A stretch of 62,276 bases of DNA from an uncultured Clostridia bacterium (lineage in GTDB: Bacteria; Bacillota; Clostridia; Lachnospirales; CAG-274): positions 1 to 62,276 of the forward strand of contig CALWLD010000012.1 in NCBI GenBank assembly GCA_944381435.1, read 5' to 3'. The position numbers and the translations under genes were made by a program. This document shows, piece after piece, positions 1 through 9,225 of the stretch. How positions within the stretch are numbered: the first letter of the stretch is position 1; every line of letters starts with the position of its first letter. Under the pieces are notes generated by a model. It ran no database searches, was not told the origin of the DNA, and saw only the letters and a list, made by a program, of their open reading frames with translations.

Positions 1-2156
1 TTTTTAAAATAGCATATAGAGATTTTAAAAAAATTATAAAAAACAAAATAGCATTAGCAGTGGTGCTAGGAGCTTGTTTTATACCTGCTTTATATGCTTG
101 GTTTAACATAGAAGCAAGCTGGGACCCTTATGGCAGTACTAACGGGCTGAAGGTGGCAGTTGCTAACAATGACAAAGGAACTAGCATATTAAATATAAAT
201 ATTAACATAGGGGATAAAATAATAGAAGAGCTAGAAAAAAATAATGATATAGGCTGGGTTTTTGTAGATAAAGATAAGGCTATTGAAGGGGTAAAAAGCG
301 GAGAATATTATGCTAGCGTTGTTATACCTGAAGATTTTAGCCAAAACTTTTCAAGTATTTTAACAGATGATATAAAAACGCCAAAGTTTGAATACTATGT
401 AAACCAAAAGAAAAATGCTATAGCTCCTAAAATAACAGATAAAGGGGTATCTGTTATCCAACAGCAAATAAATGAAACATTTTTAAGTACATCTGGAAAA
501 GTTTTTGAAGGTGGGTTAAAGGCTACTTATGAAAAATTAAATGATGAAGAAGAAAATGTATCAGATAAAATGATAAATACGTTAAATGAGGTTTCAAGCT
601 CTTTAGAACAATATAAAAGCTTATCTAAAAGCTTTGATGAAAGCCTAAATGCCACAAAAAATCTTATAGATACTACAAAGCTTATTTTACCAGGGGGCAA
701 ATCTATTGCTCAAAACACAGAAGATATATCAAACGATATAAATGGGCTTATCCATTCATCTAGCCAAGTGTTTAACAGCGTGATAGATACTGGCGAAAAC
801 TTTTTGTTAACATCTGAAGAGCTAGCTAACGATATGTTAAGCACTTGGGAAGATATATCTAATATAAACCAAGATAACATAGATATTGTAAAAGCTCAAA
901 TAGATTTTATAAACAAAAGAGCAGATAAAATAATAAATATCAATAGCAATACTATAAAAATGTTAAACAGTATAAATGATAAATTGCCTATAAGGTTAAA
1001 GCTTGTAGATGATTTTGTTAGCAAATTAAAAAATATTAATACAAAGCTTGATAACATTAAATCTTTAGGGGAAAATATGATCCAAATAATAAATAACGGG
1101 GAAGATTTATCAGATAGCTTAAAAGATGATATGGAGGCTCAGTTAAACCAAGCTAAAGATGATATAACAAGCACAAAAGAGCTTTATAGAACAAACATAA
1201 AACCAAGCCTAGACTATGAGGCAGAAAAAATGTACAAAACACTTGTAGATTTTAACATATTATCTAAAAATATGGCAACTAACATATCTCAATTAGATAA
1301 TATATTAGACGGTATATATAGCACTTTAGAGGCTAGCCAAAAGGCTATACAAAGCACAGCTACCGCTATACAATCAAGCCAAGATGACATTAAAAACTTA
1401 CAAGATAAAATAATAAAAGCTAAAGCAGATGAAAAGCTTATAAACTTAGCAACTATGCTAAAAAATGACCCTCAGGTATTTGGTAAATTTATATCAGCCC
1501 CTGTTCAGCTAGATACTATTTCTTTTTATGAAATTGAAAATTATGGTTCGGCTATGACACCTTTTTATACAATCTTATCTTTCTGGGTGGGAGGTGTGTT
1601 GTTAGTATCTTTATTAAAAACTAGAGTTTATGAAGATGATAACATAAAAAATATAAAGCCATATGAGGCTTATTTTGGAAGATACGCTTTGTTTATGGTA
1701 ATAGGTATTATACAAGCCCTTGTTGTTTGCCTTGGTGATTTGTTTATCTTAAAGATACAATGCATTAATCCAGTTTTATTTGTTTTAGCAGGCGTTGTGG
1801 CAAGCATTGTATTTATTAATATAATTTATACTTTGGTTGTATCTTTTGGAGATGTTGGCAAAGCTATATGTGTATTTTTACTTGTTATACAGGTTGCAGG
1901 GGCTGGGGGAACATTCCCTGTAGAAGTTACACCAGAATTTTTTCAAAAAATAAACCCTTACATACCTTTTACTTACGGTATAAATGCTATGCGAGAGACA
2001 ATAGCAGGTATATACAAAGATGCATATTTAACAGATATAATAAAATTACTTTGCTTTCTACCATTTTCTTTAATTTTAGGGTTATTTTTAAGAAAGCCAC
2101 TTATTAAATTAAATGAATTTTTTGAAGAAAAACTAGAAGAAACACATTTAATGTAA
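1..2156 (+). CDS. YhgE/Pip family membrane protein, 5'-truncated by the window edge
   Basis: The reading frame is open to the left edge (codons from base 3), and residues upstream of the GTG at 60 continue the family's N-terminal membrane segment, so the true start lies outside the window. The protein has one N-terminal membrane helix ending in ALYAWFNIEASWDPYG, a long extracytoplasmic region (about residues 30-500) rich in coiled-coil-like repeats, and about five or six C-terminal helices of the ABC-2 membrane type (FYTILSFWVGG onward). This is the YhgE/Pip layout, known from phage-infection and ESAT-6/Type VII-linked proteins. Its cargo or role here is unknown. A strong hairpin follows ten bases after the stop. 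The family call is confident; the function is not. Confidence 0.88.
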   Translation, partial: FKIAYRDFKKIIKNKIALAVVLGACFIPALYAWFNIEASWDPYGSTNGLKVAVANNDKGTSILNININIGDKIIEELEKNNDIGWVFVDKDKAIEGVKSGEYYASVVIPEDFSQNFSSILTDDIKTPKFEYYVNQKKNAIAPKITDKGVSVIQQQINETFLSTSGKVFEGGLKATYEKLNDEEENVSDKMINTLNEVSSSLEQYKSLSKSFDESLNATKNLIDTTKLILPGGKSIAQNTEDISNDINGLIHSSSQVFNSVIDTGENFLLTSEELANDMLSTWEDISNINQDNIDIVKAQIDFINKRADKIININSNTIKMLNSINDKLPIRLKLVDDFVSKLKNINTKLDNIKSLGENMIQIINNGEDLSDSLKDDMEAQLNQAKDDITSTKELYRTNIKPSLDYEAEKMYKTLVDFNILSKNMATNISQLDNILDGIYSTLEASQKAIQSTATAIQSSQDDIKNLQDKIIKAKADEKLINLATMLKNDPQVFGKFISAPVQLDTISFYEIENYGSAMTPFYTILSFWVGGVLLVSLLKTRVYEDDNIKNIKPYEAYFGRYALFMVIGIIQALVVCLGDLFILKIQCINPVLFVLAGVVASIVFINIIYTLVVSFGDVGKAICVFLLVIQVAGAGGTFPVEVTPEFFQKINPYIPFTYGINAMRETIAGIYKDAYLTDIIKLLCFLPFSLILGLFLRKPLIKLNEFFEEKLEETHLM

Positions 2157-2165
2157 CAAACTAAC

Positions 2166-2200
2166 AAAAAGCATATTGAAAAATTTTCAATATGCTTTTT
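2166..2200 (+). terminator. Rho-independent terminator of the YhgE/Pip gene
   Basis: A perfect inverted repeat with 17-base arms and a single central base starts ten bases after the stop codon. It ends in a run of T on the plus strand and starts with a run of A, so it could act in both directions. Confidence 0.85.
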
Positions 2201-2251
2201 GTCTTCGCCTTTTTGTAATTTTAATATTTTAGAATAAAGGCAAGATAATAG

Positions 2252-2310
2252 AGATTATCTATTACCACCCAATCACCCTTGTTATAGGGCTTTGCCCTAG
2301 AAACCCTTTA
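2252..2310 (-). repeat. Dispersed GC-rich hairpin element, copy at 2.3 kb
   Basis: Read on the minus strand it contains a hairpin with arms TAGGGC/GCCCTA (2285-2299), then an AAGGGTGATTGGGTGG-like stretch and AGATAATCT. The same order of parts (GC hairpin, AAGGGCGGTGGGTGGG, GATAATT) occurs at 19444-19530 on the minus strand. No coding sense is visible. The rest of this 269-base gap holds only terminators and another repeat. Confidence 0.5.
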
Positions 2311-2372
2311 ATTACTTAAATATTTATCATACAATGCTTTTAATCAATATTTAATATTATTTTGTCTTCAAT

Positions 2373-2409
2373 CTAAAAGGTTGTAGACAAAAAATCTACA
2401 ACCTTTTAG
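2373..2409 (-). terminator. Hairpin terminator downstream of the class II aldolase gene
   Basis: The inverted repeat has arms CTAAAAGGTTGTAGA and TCTACAACCTTTTAG around a short A-rich loop, about 60 bases after the end of the minus-strand aldolase gene. A similar core (AAGGTTG...CAACCTT) sits after the DUF454 gene at 45544. It would end the PTS operon. Confidence 0.75.
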
Positions 2410-2455
2410 TTAATTAAATAAATTTTAGGGTTACCTATTTTTTATATAAAGTTTA
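2410..2455 (-). repeat. 3'-end-associated dispersed element, copy at 2.4 kb
   Basis: The 20-base core TTAATTAAATAAATTTTAGG (2410-2429) is identical at 19594-19613 and 49600-49619. In every case the element lies just beyond the 3' end of a minus-strand gene (here the aldolase). The 3' half is diverged in this copy. Confidence 0.65.
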
Positions 2456-2469
2456 AAAAAATGCTTACA

Positions 2470-3129
2470 TTAAAGTTTTACTTGTGTAGGATATACCCAG
2501 CTATCAAGCTCTTCTTGAGTAAATGCTTCTACATCTTTACCGTTATTTAAGCTTAAGCATCTATAGTAAAGCTCAGAAAGTTCTTCTATGTAAGATACTT
2601 TTAAAAATGCTTCATAAATATTACCTTTATCAATAGCAACTACGCCGTGTTTTTCTAATAAGAAACAATCTGCTTCTTTACAAGGCTCAATAACACTTTC
2701 TGCAAGAGCTGGTGTTCCTGGTCTGCCATAAGGAGCTACAGGGATTCTAGCTTTTGTAAGCCCAAGAGTTGCAACTTCGTATACAATAGCAGGTATAGGT
2801 TTATTAACAATTGCAAAAGATGTAGCAAATGCAGAATGGGTATGAGCGATAGAATGTACATCTTCTCTTGTTTTATAAATCATTAAGTGCATTAAAGTCT
2901 CGCTAGTAGGCTTTAAGTTAGATAAATTTTCTATTACATTTGCATCTATATCTATAACAACCATATCATCAGGCTTTAACAAATCTCTATCCATACCAGC
3001 AGGTGTTATAACGATATAGCCTGTTTCTTTATCTCTTGCACTAAAGTTACCAGATTTATGCTTACATAAGCCATCATGTTGTGCTCTTTTAGCAATATTA
3101 CAAACTTCTTCTTTTAATTTCTCTAACAT
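2470..3129 (-). CDS. Class II aldolase/adducin family protein (FucA/AraD-like)
   Basis: This 219-residue protein has the length and motifs of fuculose-phosphate aldolase and ribulose-phosphate 4-epimerase: GNFSARD near residue 25, the zinc-ligand pair AHTHSAFATS near residue 95, and EKHGVVAI near residue 155. Members cleave or epimerise phosphorylated ketoses at a metal centre in the cytoplasm. It is the last gene of an operon with a galactitol-type PTS and DhaK/DhaL subunits, 13 bases after the regulator gene, with a GGAGG site before the ATG. In this context it most likely cleaves a PTS-imported sugar phosphate to dihydroxyacetone phosphate (or dihydroxyacetone) and an aldehyde. Aldolase versus epimerase cannot be decided from sequence. 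Confidence 0.85.
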   Translation of the reverse strand: MLEKLKEEVCNIAKRAQHDGLCKHKSGNFSARDKETGYIVITPAGMDRDLLKPDDMVVIDIDANVIENLSNLKPTSETLMHLMIYKTREDVHSIAHTHSAFATSFAIVNKPIPAIVYEVATLGLTKARIPVAPYGRPGTPALAESVIEPCKEADCFLLEKHGVVAIDKGNIYEAFLKVSYIEELSELYYRCLSLNNGKDVEAFTQEELDSWVYPTQVKL

Positions 3130-3142
3130 TTTAAATGCCTCC

Positions 3143-5194
3143 TTATATATTCATTATTTTACAAATAGTTTCTAAATCTTTTGCATTTCTTATTTTTTCA
3201 ACAAGTTCATCTTGTTCTAATATTTCTATAAGCTGAAAAAAGCCGTTTAAGTGTATCTTTGTATCAGGAGTAGCCAAAACTATTAATATATCTATATCCA
3301 TATAACCGTTAAAAGATATCTTTTCAGGAAAAACACTCATAGCAATGGCAGGGGCTTTAACGCCATCATCAACTCCAGCGTGGGCTATGGCAATGCCTTC
3401 TTTTATCATTATAAAAGGCTTTTCTTGCTCTATTATATCTATCATTTTTTTTACATAACGTGGATATATTTTATCTGTATATAGCAAAGGGAAAGAGGTT
3501 ATCTCTATTGCTTCCTTATAATCCATTACAGAGCTTGATATATTAATATAGTCTTTTTTTAGTAAATCTTTTAATGATAGTTTATTCTCTTTATGTATTT
3601 CTTCAACAACATCGTTTTTTATATATACATTTTTAAGCTTTTCGATTAGCTCATCTGTAGATACCAAATCGCCATATTGTTGTATAATATCTACAATAAA
3701 ATTAAATTGATTGTCATTAAATTTTTTAAATTCAATTTCATCTAAAACACGTTTTTTCAAAATCTCTTTAGAGCTATCATCTACAAAAGGCTCTACTATG
3801 AAAAGAGGTTTTTCTGTTTTTAATTTAACTGTTGAAAAAACAATATCATAGTCTTTTTTATATTCTTTAAAAGCTCTTATGCTAAGGCAATCTAAAAATT
3901 TTATTTGAGGGAATATATCCTTTAAATTAGATAATAAATAATTAGATATGGTTACGCCATTTGTGCAAACAACAATAGCTTTTTTATGGAATATAACGTT
4001 TTCAAGCCTACCTTCTTTTTTTAAGAAAGCTCCAAAAAGGGCAGTTATATATACAAGCTCTTCATCTTTTATAGTTTTTCCAAGAAGCTTTTCAAAAGGT
4101 TCTATAGCTTTTTTTACTATACGGTGCAAATCTATATATTGAGGTAATATCAAATCTATTATGCTATTTTCTAAATGATAGTTATATTTTATACGGTAAA
4201 ATGCAGGTGCACAATGTTGCATAAGAAGCTGTAACAAATCTTTTTTATATTTAAAGGTGATACCTGCTAGGTGTTCAAAATTATCTATTACCTTTTTTGA
4301 TAAATTTAATAAATCATAATTTTTATATAGACTTTCTGTAGAAAGATAGTAAATTTTTGAAATTTGTATTTGAGAGGCTAAAAATAAAGTTTCTCTTTCG
4401 TCATAAACATTGTATTTAGCCATAAAATCTTTTAATACTAAATATTCTTTTGTACCAAATATATGGTTAAATTCATCAGGTAGCTCGCTTAAAACTTTTC
4501 CAAGGTTTATCCTTATAAAAATTGCATAGATTATATAATTAAGCTCTTTTATTCTTTCTTCTATAAATTGTATATTAAGGTTATTTTCTAGACTTTCAAT
4601 ATCTTTTTGTATAGAGGCTAAAAGCTCTTTATCTATGTTAAAAATATCAAAAAATATTTTTTCGTATTTAGGTATAATTAATATATTTTTAATAGTATCA
4701 ATCATAGCTTGTCTTTTTATATATTCGCTACCAGATATAAAATAGCCATCTTTTCTTGTATATAAAAGATATAAGCTGTATTTTTCTAAAAATTCTTTAA
4801 CTTTTTTAAGGTCAGATAATAAAGTATTTTTGCTTATTTTTAGCTCGCTTGTAAAATGATTTACAGATATTTCTTTTTTTCTTGTAAATAACATTAAAAG
4901 GATTATGTATAGCCTTTCTTTATCGTTAAATACATAGAAATCTTTTTCTTTGTTATCTTCTACTATAAATTTTTCTATAACGCTATTAGGTACTATAAAA
5001 TGGCCTGTATTTTCTCTTTTTATAGGTTCAAGATTAAGAGTTGTTAAATAATCATTTATTTTTGACATACTATAGCTTAGCTGTTTTCTAGAAATATTAT
5101 AGGTTTTTTCTAGCTCTTTACCTGTTATAGTATTATGGTTTGAAACTATTTCTTGTAATAAAAAATAGCTCCTTTTGTCAATATATAAATTCAT
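3143..5194 (-). CDS. PRD-containing transcriptional regulator with EIIB- and EIIA-like domains
   Basis: A 683-residue BglG/MtlR-type regulator. An N-terminal winged helix-turn-helix part (about 1-130) is followed by two PTS-regulation regions (about 175-390), an EIIB-like domain with VVCTNGVTISN (Cys near 410), and a C-terminal fructose/mannitol-type EIIA domain with a candidate phospho-His in AIAHAGVDDG. Such proteins sense sugar flux through phosphorylation by HPr and by the cognate EII, and activate the linked PTS operon. The ATG at 5194 is chosen because AAGGAG lies nine bases upstream; the TTG three codons earlier directly abuts that site. It lies within the PTS operon between dhaK and the aldolase gene, so it probably controls its own operon. 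Confidence 0.88.
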   Translation of the reverse strand: MNLYIDKRSYFLLQEIVSNHNTITGKELEKTYNISRKQLSYSMSKINDYLTTLNLEPIKRENTGHFIVPNSVIEKFIVEDNKEKDFYVFNDKERLYIILLMLFTRKKEISVNHFTSELKISKNTLLSDLKKVKEFLEKYSLYLLYTRKDGYFISGSEYIKRQAMIDTIKNILIIPKYEKIFFDIFNIDKELLASIQKDIESLENNLNIQFIEERIKELNYIIYAIFIRINLGKVLSELPDEFNHIFGTKEYLVLKDFMAKYNVYDERETLFLASQIQISKIYYLSTESLYKNYDLLNLSKKVIDNFEHLAGITFKYKKDLLQLLMQHCAPAFYRIKYNYHLENSIIDLILPQYIDLHRIVKKAIEPFEKLLGKTIKDEELVYITALFGAFLKKEGRLENVIFHKKAIVVCTNGVTISNYLLSNLKDIFPQIKFLDCLSIRAFKEYKKDYDIVFSTVKLKTEKPLFIVEPFVDDSSKEILKKRVLDEIEFKKFNDNQFNFIVDIIQQYGDLVSTDELIEKLKNVYIKNDVVEEIHKENKLSLKDLLKKDYINISSSVMDYKEAIEITSFPLLYTDKIYPRYVKKMIDIIEQEKPFIMIKEGIAIAHAGVDDGVKAPAIAMSVFPEKISFNGYMDIDILIVLATPDTKIHLNGFFQLIEILEQDELVEKIRNAKDLETICKIMNI

Positions 5195-5212
5195 ATTTAA
5201 CAACTCCTTTAA

Positions 5213-6214
5213 TTAATTTATAGTAAGAGCAGGGCAATAGCAAGGCATATCAAATAATTCTTTTAGCTTATCATCAACACGTAAAATGCTTAAGCAAGCT
5301 CCGTTCATATCTAAAGATGTTACATAGCTACCTATCAAAGCTTTATAAACTTTTACACCATAGCTAGATATTATTTTTTCTATTTCATCGTATAAAATAT
5401 AAAGCTCCATAATAGGTGTTGAGCCTAGGTTAGATAAAATAACTATAAGCTCGTCATCTTTGTTACATTCTAAATCGTCTAAAACAGTTTTAGCCATTTC
5501 TTTAGCTATTTCACAAGCAGGTTTTAGCTCTTCTACCTTTATTCCTGTTTCTCCGTGATGCCCAACGCCAAATTCCATAGTGCCGTCTTCTATTGTAAAG
5601 TTAGGCTTGCCTACAGCGGGTATAACACAAGGAGATAAGCCAACACAAATGCTTCTTGTGTTATCTACAACCTGTTTAGCAGTTTCTATAACCTCATCTA
5701 AGCTAGCACCTTTAGATGCTTTAGCAGAGCATATTTTCCACATTAAAGGGCCACCAGCTATGCCGTGTCTTTTATGCTTTTCTTCTTTAGGAGCAGATGC
5801 AACATCATCTGTAGCTACAACATATTTTACCAAAACATCTTCATCTTCAGCCATATTTACAGCCATTTTAACGTTCATTGTATCACCAGCATAGTTACCA
5901 AAAAGACAAGCAACGCCTTTGCCACTGTCTACCTCTAAAAAGGCATCTAAAAAGGCTTTAGCAGGAGGTGATGAAAAAACCTCACCAACGGCAACAGCAT
6001 CTAACATATTTTCACCTACATAACCTAGAAAAGCAGGTTCGTGGCCACTTCCACCACCTGTAACTATAGAAACTTTATCTTTTACAGGTGCATTTTTATA
6101 TTTTACAACACGCTTGTTTTTGTTGCTATGTACTATTATATCACTATGTGCTTTAACAAAGCCTTTTATCATATCATCTACAACAAAATCAGGGTTATTT
6201 ACAAATCTTTGCAT
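5213..6214 (-). CDS. dhaK: Dihydroxyacetone kinase subunit DhaK-like
   Basis: A 333-residue DhaK-domain protein with GGGSGHEPAFLGYVG near residues 53-67 and GVGHHGETG, which carries the histidine that forms the covalent hemiaminal with the ketone substrate. DhaK binds dihydroxyacetone (relatives take erythrulose) and receives phosphate from DhaL. It is encoded next to dhaL as a separate subunit, the layout of PEP-dependent enzymes, yet no DhaM phosphodonor gene is present in this operon. The substrate is therefore open: dihydroxyacetone made by the linked aldolase, or a tetrulose. The family call is firm. Confidence 0.9.
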   Translation of the reverse strand: MQRFVNNPDFVVDDMIKGFVKAHSDIIVHSNKNKRVVKYKNAPVKDKVSIVTGGGSGHEPAFLGYVGENMLDAVAVGEVFSSPPAKAFLDAFLEVDSGKGVACLFGNYAGDTMNVKMAVNMAEDEDVLVKYVVATDDVASAPKEEKHKRHGIAGGPLMWKICSAKASKGASLDEVIETAKQVVDNTRSICVGLSPCVIPAVGKPNFTIEDGTMEFGVGHHGETGIKVEELKPACEIAKEMAKTVLDDLECNKDDELIVILSNLGSTPIMELYILYDEIEKIISSYGVKVYKALIGSYVTSLDMNGACLSILRVDDKLKELFDMPCYCPALTIN

Positions 6215-6219
6215 AAAGC

Positions 6220-6864
6220 CTATTCTCCTTTCTGTAAAATTTCTAAAATGCTATCTTTAATGGCCTTAAGGATAATAAAGCAAGATGTAGCTCCAGCATC
6301 TTGATGCCCTAGGGAACGCTCCCCAAGCCTGCTTGCTCTTCCTAGCTTTGCAACCATATCTTTAGTTTTTAAAAGCCCTTTTTCTGCTTCTTCTATCATT
6401 TTTTCTAAAGCTATGTCCATATCATCTTTATCTATAGCAATTTTATAAGCCATAACAGCAGGGTCTAGCACATCTATTAATGTTTTATCCCCAACTTTTG
6501 CAACGCTTATGTCTTTTACGTTATCATAAGCTTTAAAAAGCATATCGCTTAAAACATATTTATCTATTTTTTCACATTTTTTAGAGGCAACGCTTAAACC
6601 TCTAAAAAATGCTCCATATAAAGGTCCCATAGAACCGCCTATATCATCTACCAAAACATAGCATATAGTTTTAAAGCCTTCGCTCATATTGTAGCTTGTG
6701 TTTTTAAGGTTTTCTTCAGCTATGCTAAACCCTTTGTTCATATTAATGCCGTGGTCACCATCGCCTATAGCACCATCTATTTCGCTTAAATAGTCTTTGT
6801 TATCTTTAATAGCTTTTATAACATTATCTACTATTTTAGCACCATTTTCATTAGTAAAATACAT
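6220..6864 (-). CDS. dhaL: Dihydroxyacetone kinase subunit DhaL-like
   Basis: A 214-residue DhaL domain with the nucleotide-binding motif GDGDHGINM near residue 32, DIGGSMGPLYG near residue 73 and a C-terminal LGERSLGHQDAGATS stretch, all family hallmarks. DhaL holds ADP/ATP and passes phosphate to the ketone bound in DhaK. It ends five bases before dhaK and starts 12 bases after the EIIC gene, so the three are surely co-translated. In PEP-dependent systems DhaL-ADP is rephosphorylated by DhaM, which is absent here; it may use a DhaM encoded elsewhere, or exchange nucleotide directly. Confidence 0.9.
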   Translation of the reverse strand: MYFTNENGAKIVDNVIKAIKDNKDYLSEIDGAIGDGDHGINMNKGFSIAEENLKNTSYNMSEGFKTICYVLVDDIGGSMGPLYGAFFRGLSVASKKCEKIDKYVLSDMLFKAYDNVKDISVAKVGDKTLIDVLDPAVMAYKIAIDKDDMDIALEKMIEEAEKGLLKTKDMVAKLGRASRLGERSLGHQDAGATSCFIILKAIKDSILEILQKGE

Positions 6865-6876
6865 ATTTAAGCCCCC

Positions 6877-8253
6877 TTATTCTTGTGCTACATTTCCTTC
6901 TGTGTTAGCCATATCTCTTTTTGCTTCTGAAAGTAAATCTTTTCTATACATTATAAAGCCTGCAATCCATAATACAAGAACAATAGCAGGTACAAAGTCG
7001 CCACTAAATACTTTAAATATATGAGAAATAGCGTAAGTAAATACAGGTGCATCTATAGAGCTGTTAGATATCATTTGACCTGCAGCAAGCTCAATAGCTC
7101 CTGTTTGGTTAGCTAAATCTGTCATAAATGGAGCAAAAGCAGTACCTATCCATAAAAATACAGGTGAGAAGATAGTACATAAAATAAACATTCTTAATAT
7201 ATTACCACTTGTTACTAAATAAGCAGGAACAGCAATAACTATGTTTATGATACCTGCAAAAGGTAAAATTTGGTTACCAGGTAAGAAAAGTGAAAAGATA
7301 AGGGTAACAGGTACAGTGTAGATGATAGCAAGCCAAATTTCGTTAGCACCACCTAAGAAAGGCCAGTCTAAACCTACAACTAATGTTCTATCTTTAAATT
7401 TGTTGTTCATATATTCGCTAACTGCATCTGATATAGGAGAAAGTGCTTGCATAAAGTATTTTGTGATAACAGGGAATAATGTTAAAGCTGTAGCACATTG
7501 AATACCAAGGGTTAATGTTGCACCTATTTCATATCTTGCAAGTAAACCAAAAATTATACCAAGGATAAAGCCTAAAACGTGGTTTTCTGCAAATATACCT
7601 AATTTTGCTTTTAAAGATTCTGCGTTAAATTGTTTGTTTAAAAAAGGTATTTTTCTTAAAAGTAAATCTACAGGGTACATTACTGCACCTAAAAATGTCA
7701 TTCTGTGTGTACAAGTAACACCAGGTATACCTGATAATTTTTCAATTCTATGTTGATGATAATCAGCAGATTTTAGCTCAAGAACAATTTGTATAATAGC
7801 AACTAAAAATGCTAAAGGTACACTTTTTGTTATACCTACAACAGCAACAGCAGTAAAGATTTTGCCCCAAACGTTCCAAAGGTCTGCGTTAAATGTGTTA
7901 GTTTTTCTTAAAACAAGCATAATAATGTTTACTATAATTACTACAGGAAACATTAAGAAAGCATAAGGCCAAGACCAAGAGATAGTAGACATTGTTGTCC
8001 AGCCACCATCTAAGATAGGTAAAGATATACCTGTGTTTTTAAGCATAGCCTCTGCAGCAGGAGATATTGCTCCTGTCATAAAGTTAATTAACATTGTCAT
8101 ACCTGTAAAGGCAACCCCAAGGGTGATACCAGCAGATATGGCATCTTTTAATTTCATTCTAACTATTAAGCCAGCAATTATTATGATTATAGGTACAAAG
8201 ATTGCTGCCCCTAAGCCTAATAAAAAATTTACCACATTAGATAAAATTTCCAT
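6877..8253 (-). CDS. PTS galactitol-type transporter, EIIC subunit
   Basis: A 458-residue polytopic protein of the GatC family, which translocates and (with EIIB) phosphorylates a polyol or ketose at the cytoplasmic membrane. It starts with a hydrophobic helix (FLLGLGAAIFVPIIIIIAGL), has many further membrane segments and the family-typical region LDWPFLGGANEIWLA, and ends in a charged cytoplasmic tail. GGAGGGG precedes the ATG. It lies between EIIB and dhaL. The GatC family takes galactitol but also other polyols, so the substrate is not fixed by homology. Confidence 0.88.
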   Translation of the reverse strand: MEILSNVVNFLLGLGAAIFVPIIIIIAGLIVRMKLKDAISAGITLGVAFTGMTMLINFMTGAISPAAEAMLKNTGISLPILDGGWTTMSTISWSWPYAFLMFPVVIIVNIIMLVLRKTNTFNADLWNVWGKIFTAVAVVGITKSVPLAFLVAIIQIVLELKSADYHQHRIEKLSGIPGVTCTHRMTFLGAVMYPVDLLLRKIPFLNKQFNAESLKAKLGIFAENHVLGFILGIIFGLLARYEIGATLTLGIQCATALTLFPVITKYFMQALSPISDAVSEYMNNKFKDRTLVVGLDWPFLGGANEIWLAIIYTVPVTLIFSLFLPGNQILPFAGIINIVIAVPAYLVTSGNILRMFILCTIFSPVFLWIGTAFAPFMTDLANQTGAIELAAGQMISNSSIDAPVFTYAISHIFKVFSGDFVPAIVLVLWIAGFIMYRKDLLSEAKRDMANTEGNVAQE

Positions 8254-8290
8254 ATATAACCCCTCCTTTTAAAAGATACACTAAAACAAA

Positions 8291-8572
8291 CTAAGCGTTA
8301 TTGATAGCATCTATCAATTTTTGAAATTCTTTATCCATACCCACACCTGTTAAAAATGCAATACCGTTAATTACAGGGATAGGGTATTCTTTTGTAGTTT
8401 TTGTTATTGTGATGTAAGCAGCGCTAGAATCCATATATCTATATACAGATTTTAAATCTACTGCTTCAACTTGTGCATCAATATTTTTTTCTTTTAACAT
8501 ACGATTTACTTTACTAGCAACAGTTTGGCTTGTTGCAACACCACTACCACACGCTACGATTACTTTTTTCAT
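8291..8572 (-). CDS. PTS galactitol-type EIIB subunit
   Basis: A 93-residue EIIB of the lactose/galactitol fold. The active-site cysteine is in VACGSGVATSQ near residue 8, the position where GatB-type EIIB carries phosphate from EIIA to the incoming sugar. It is a free subunit between EIIA and EIIC with short spacers (16 and 37 bases), so it is stoichiometric with both. The family call rests on length, the N-terminal Cys loop and the neighbours. Confidence 0.88.
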   Translation of the reverse strand: MKKVIVACGSGVATSQTVASKVNRMLKEKNIDAQVEAVDLKSVYRYMDSSAAYITITKTTKEYPIPVINGIAFLTGVGMDKEFQKLIDAINNA

Positions 8573-8588
8573 AAAAATCTCCTCCTAA

Positions 8589-9080
8589 CTAAATAGATAC
8601 TTCTTCCATATCTAAAATAACATTTGCATAATCTTTTGCATTATCTGCGTTTAATAATTTTTCCATTGTTTCTTCTTTTTGGCAATTTTCTAATAAAGTT
8701 TGTAACAAAATAATGTGTTCGTTAGATTTTAAAAAGCCTAAAACAAAAATAAATTTTACATTATGCCAAGAATCGCTTGTAGCTATCTCGCACCATTTTA
8801 TTGGGTTTTTAAGCCTTACAGGGAATATAAAAGGTTTTATTATATTTTCTGGGTCTACGTGAGGTATAGCTATAGGATAAGGCTCTATATTAAGGCAAGT
8901 AGGATAGTTTTTTTCTCTTTCCTTAATGGCTTTTAAAAAGCTTTCTTTAACAAATCCTTTTTCTAACAATATTTTATATACGGCTTCAAAAAATTGTTCT
9001 TGATTTTCTACGTCTAAGTCTAGCTGTATTAATTCTTCATAAATCATATCAGATTTCAATTTAACCACCTCTTTTGGCAA
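8589..9080 (-). CDS. PTS fructose/galactitol-type EIIA subunit, first gene of operon
   Basis: A 163-residue EIIA domain (PTS_EIIA_2 type). The phospho-histidine is in PIAIPHVDPENI near residue 73, within a domain of typical length. It takes phosphate from HPr and passes it to the free EIIB. It is the promoter-proximal gene of the seven-gene minus-strand operon that ends at 2470, and the 262-base upstream gap is shared with the divergent hflX gene. The likely product of the transport step is a phosphorylated polyol or ketose fed to the aldolase. Confidence 0.87.
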   Translation of the reverse strand: MPKEVVKLKSDMIYEELIQLDLDVENQEQFFEAVYKILLEKGFVKESFLKAIKEREKNYPTCLNIEPYPIAIPHVDPENIIKPFIFPVRLKNPIKWCEIATSDSWHNVKFIFVLGFLKSNEHIILLQTLLENCQKEETMEKLLNADNAKDYANVILDMEEVSI

Positions 9081-9225
9081 TTATGCACATAAATTTTATA
9101 TAATGTACAAGAAAATATTTTATTTTACAATATTTTTTATAAATCGATTTATATTTATATCTAAATTATACATTTAACTTCTTATTTTTTCAATATATAT
9201 TGGGTACAATTAATGCATATACAGG

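Noticed and set aside
1868-2107. 79-codon ORF inside the YhgE gene
   Set aside because: It is an out-of-frame shadow of the real gene with no ribosome binding site.
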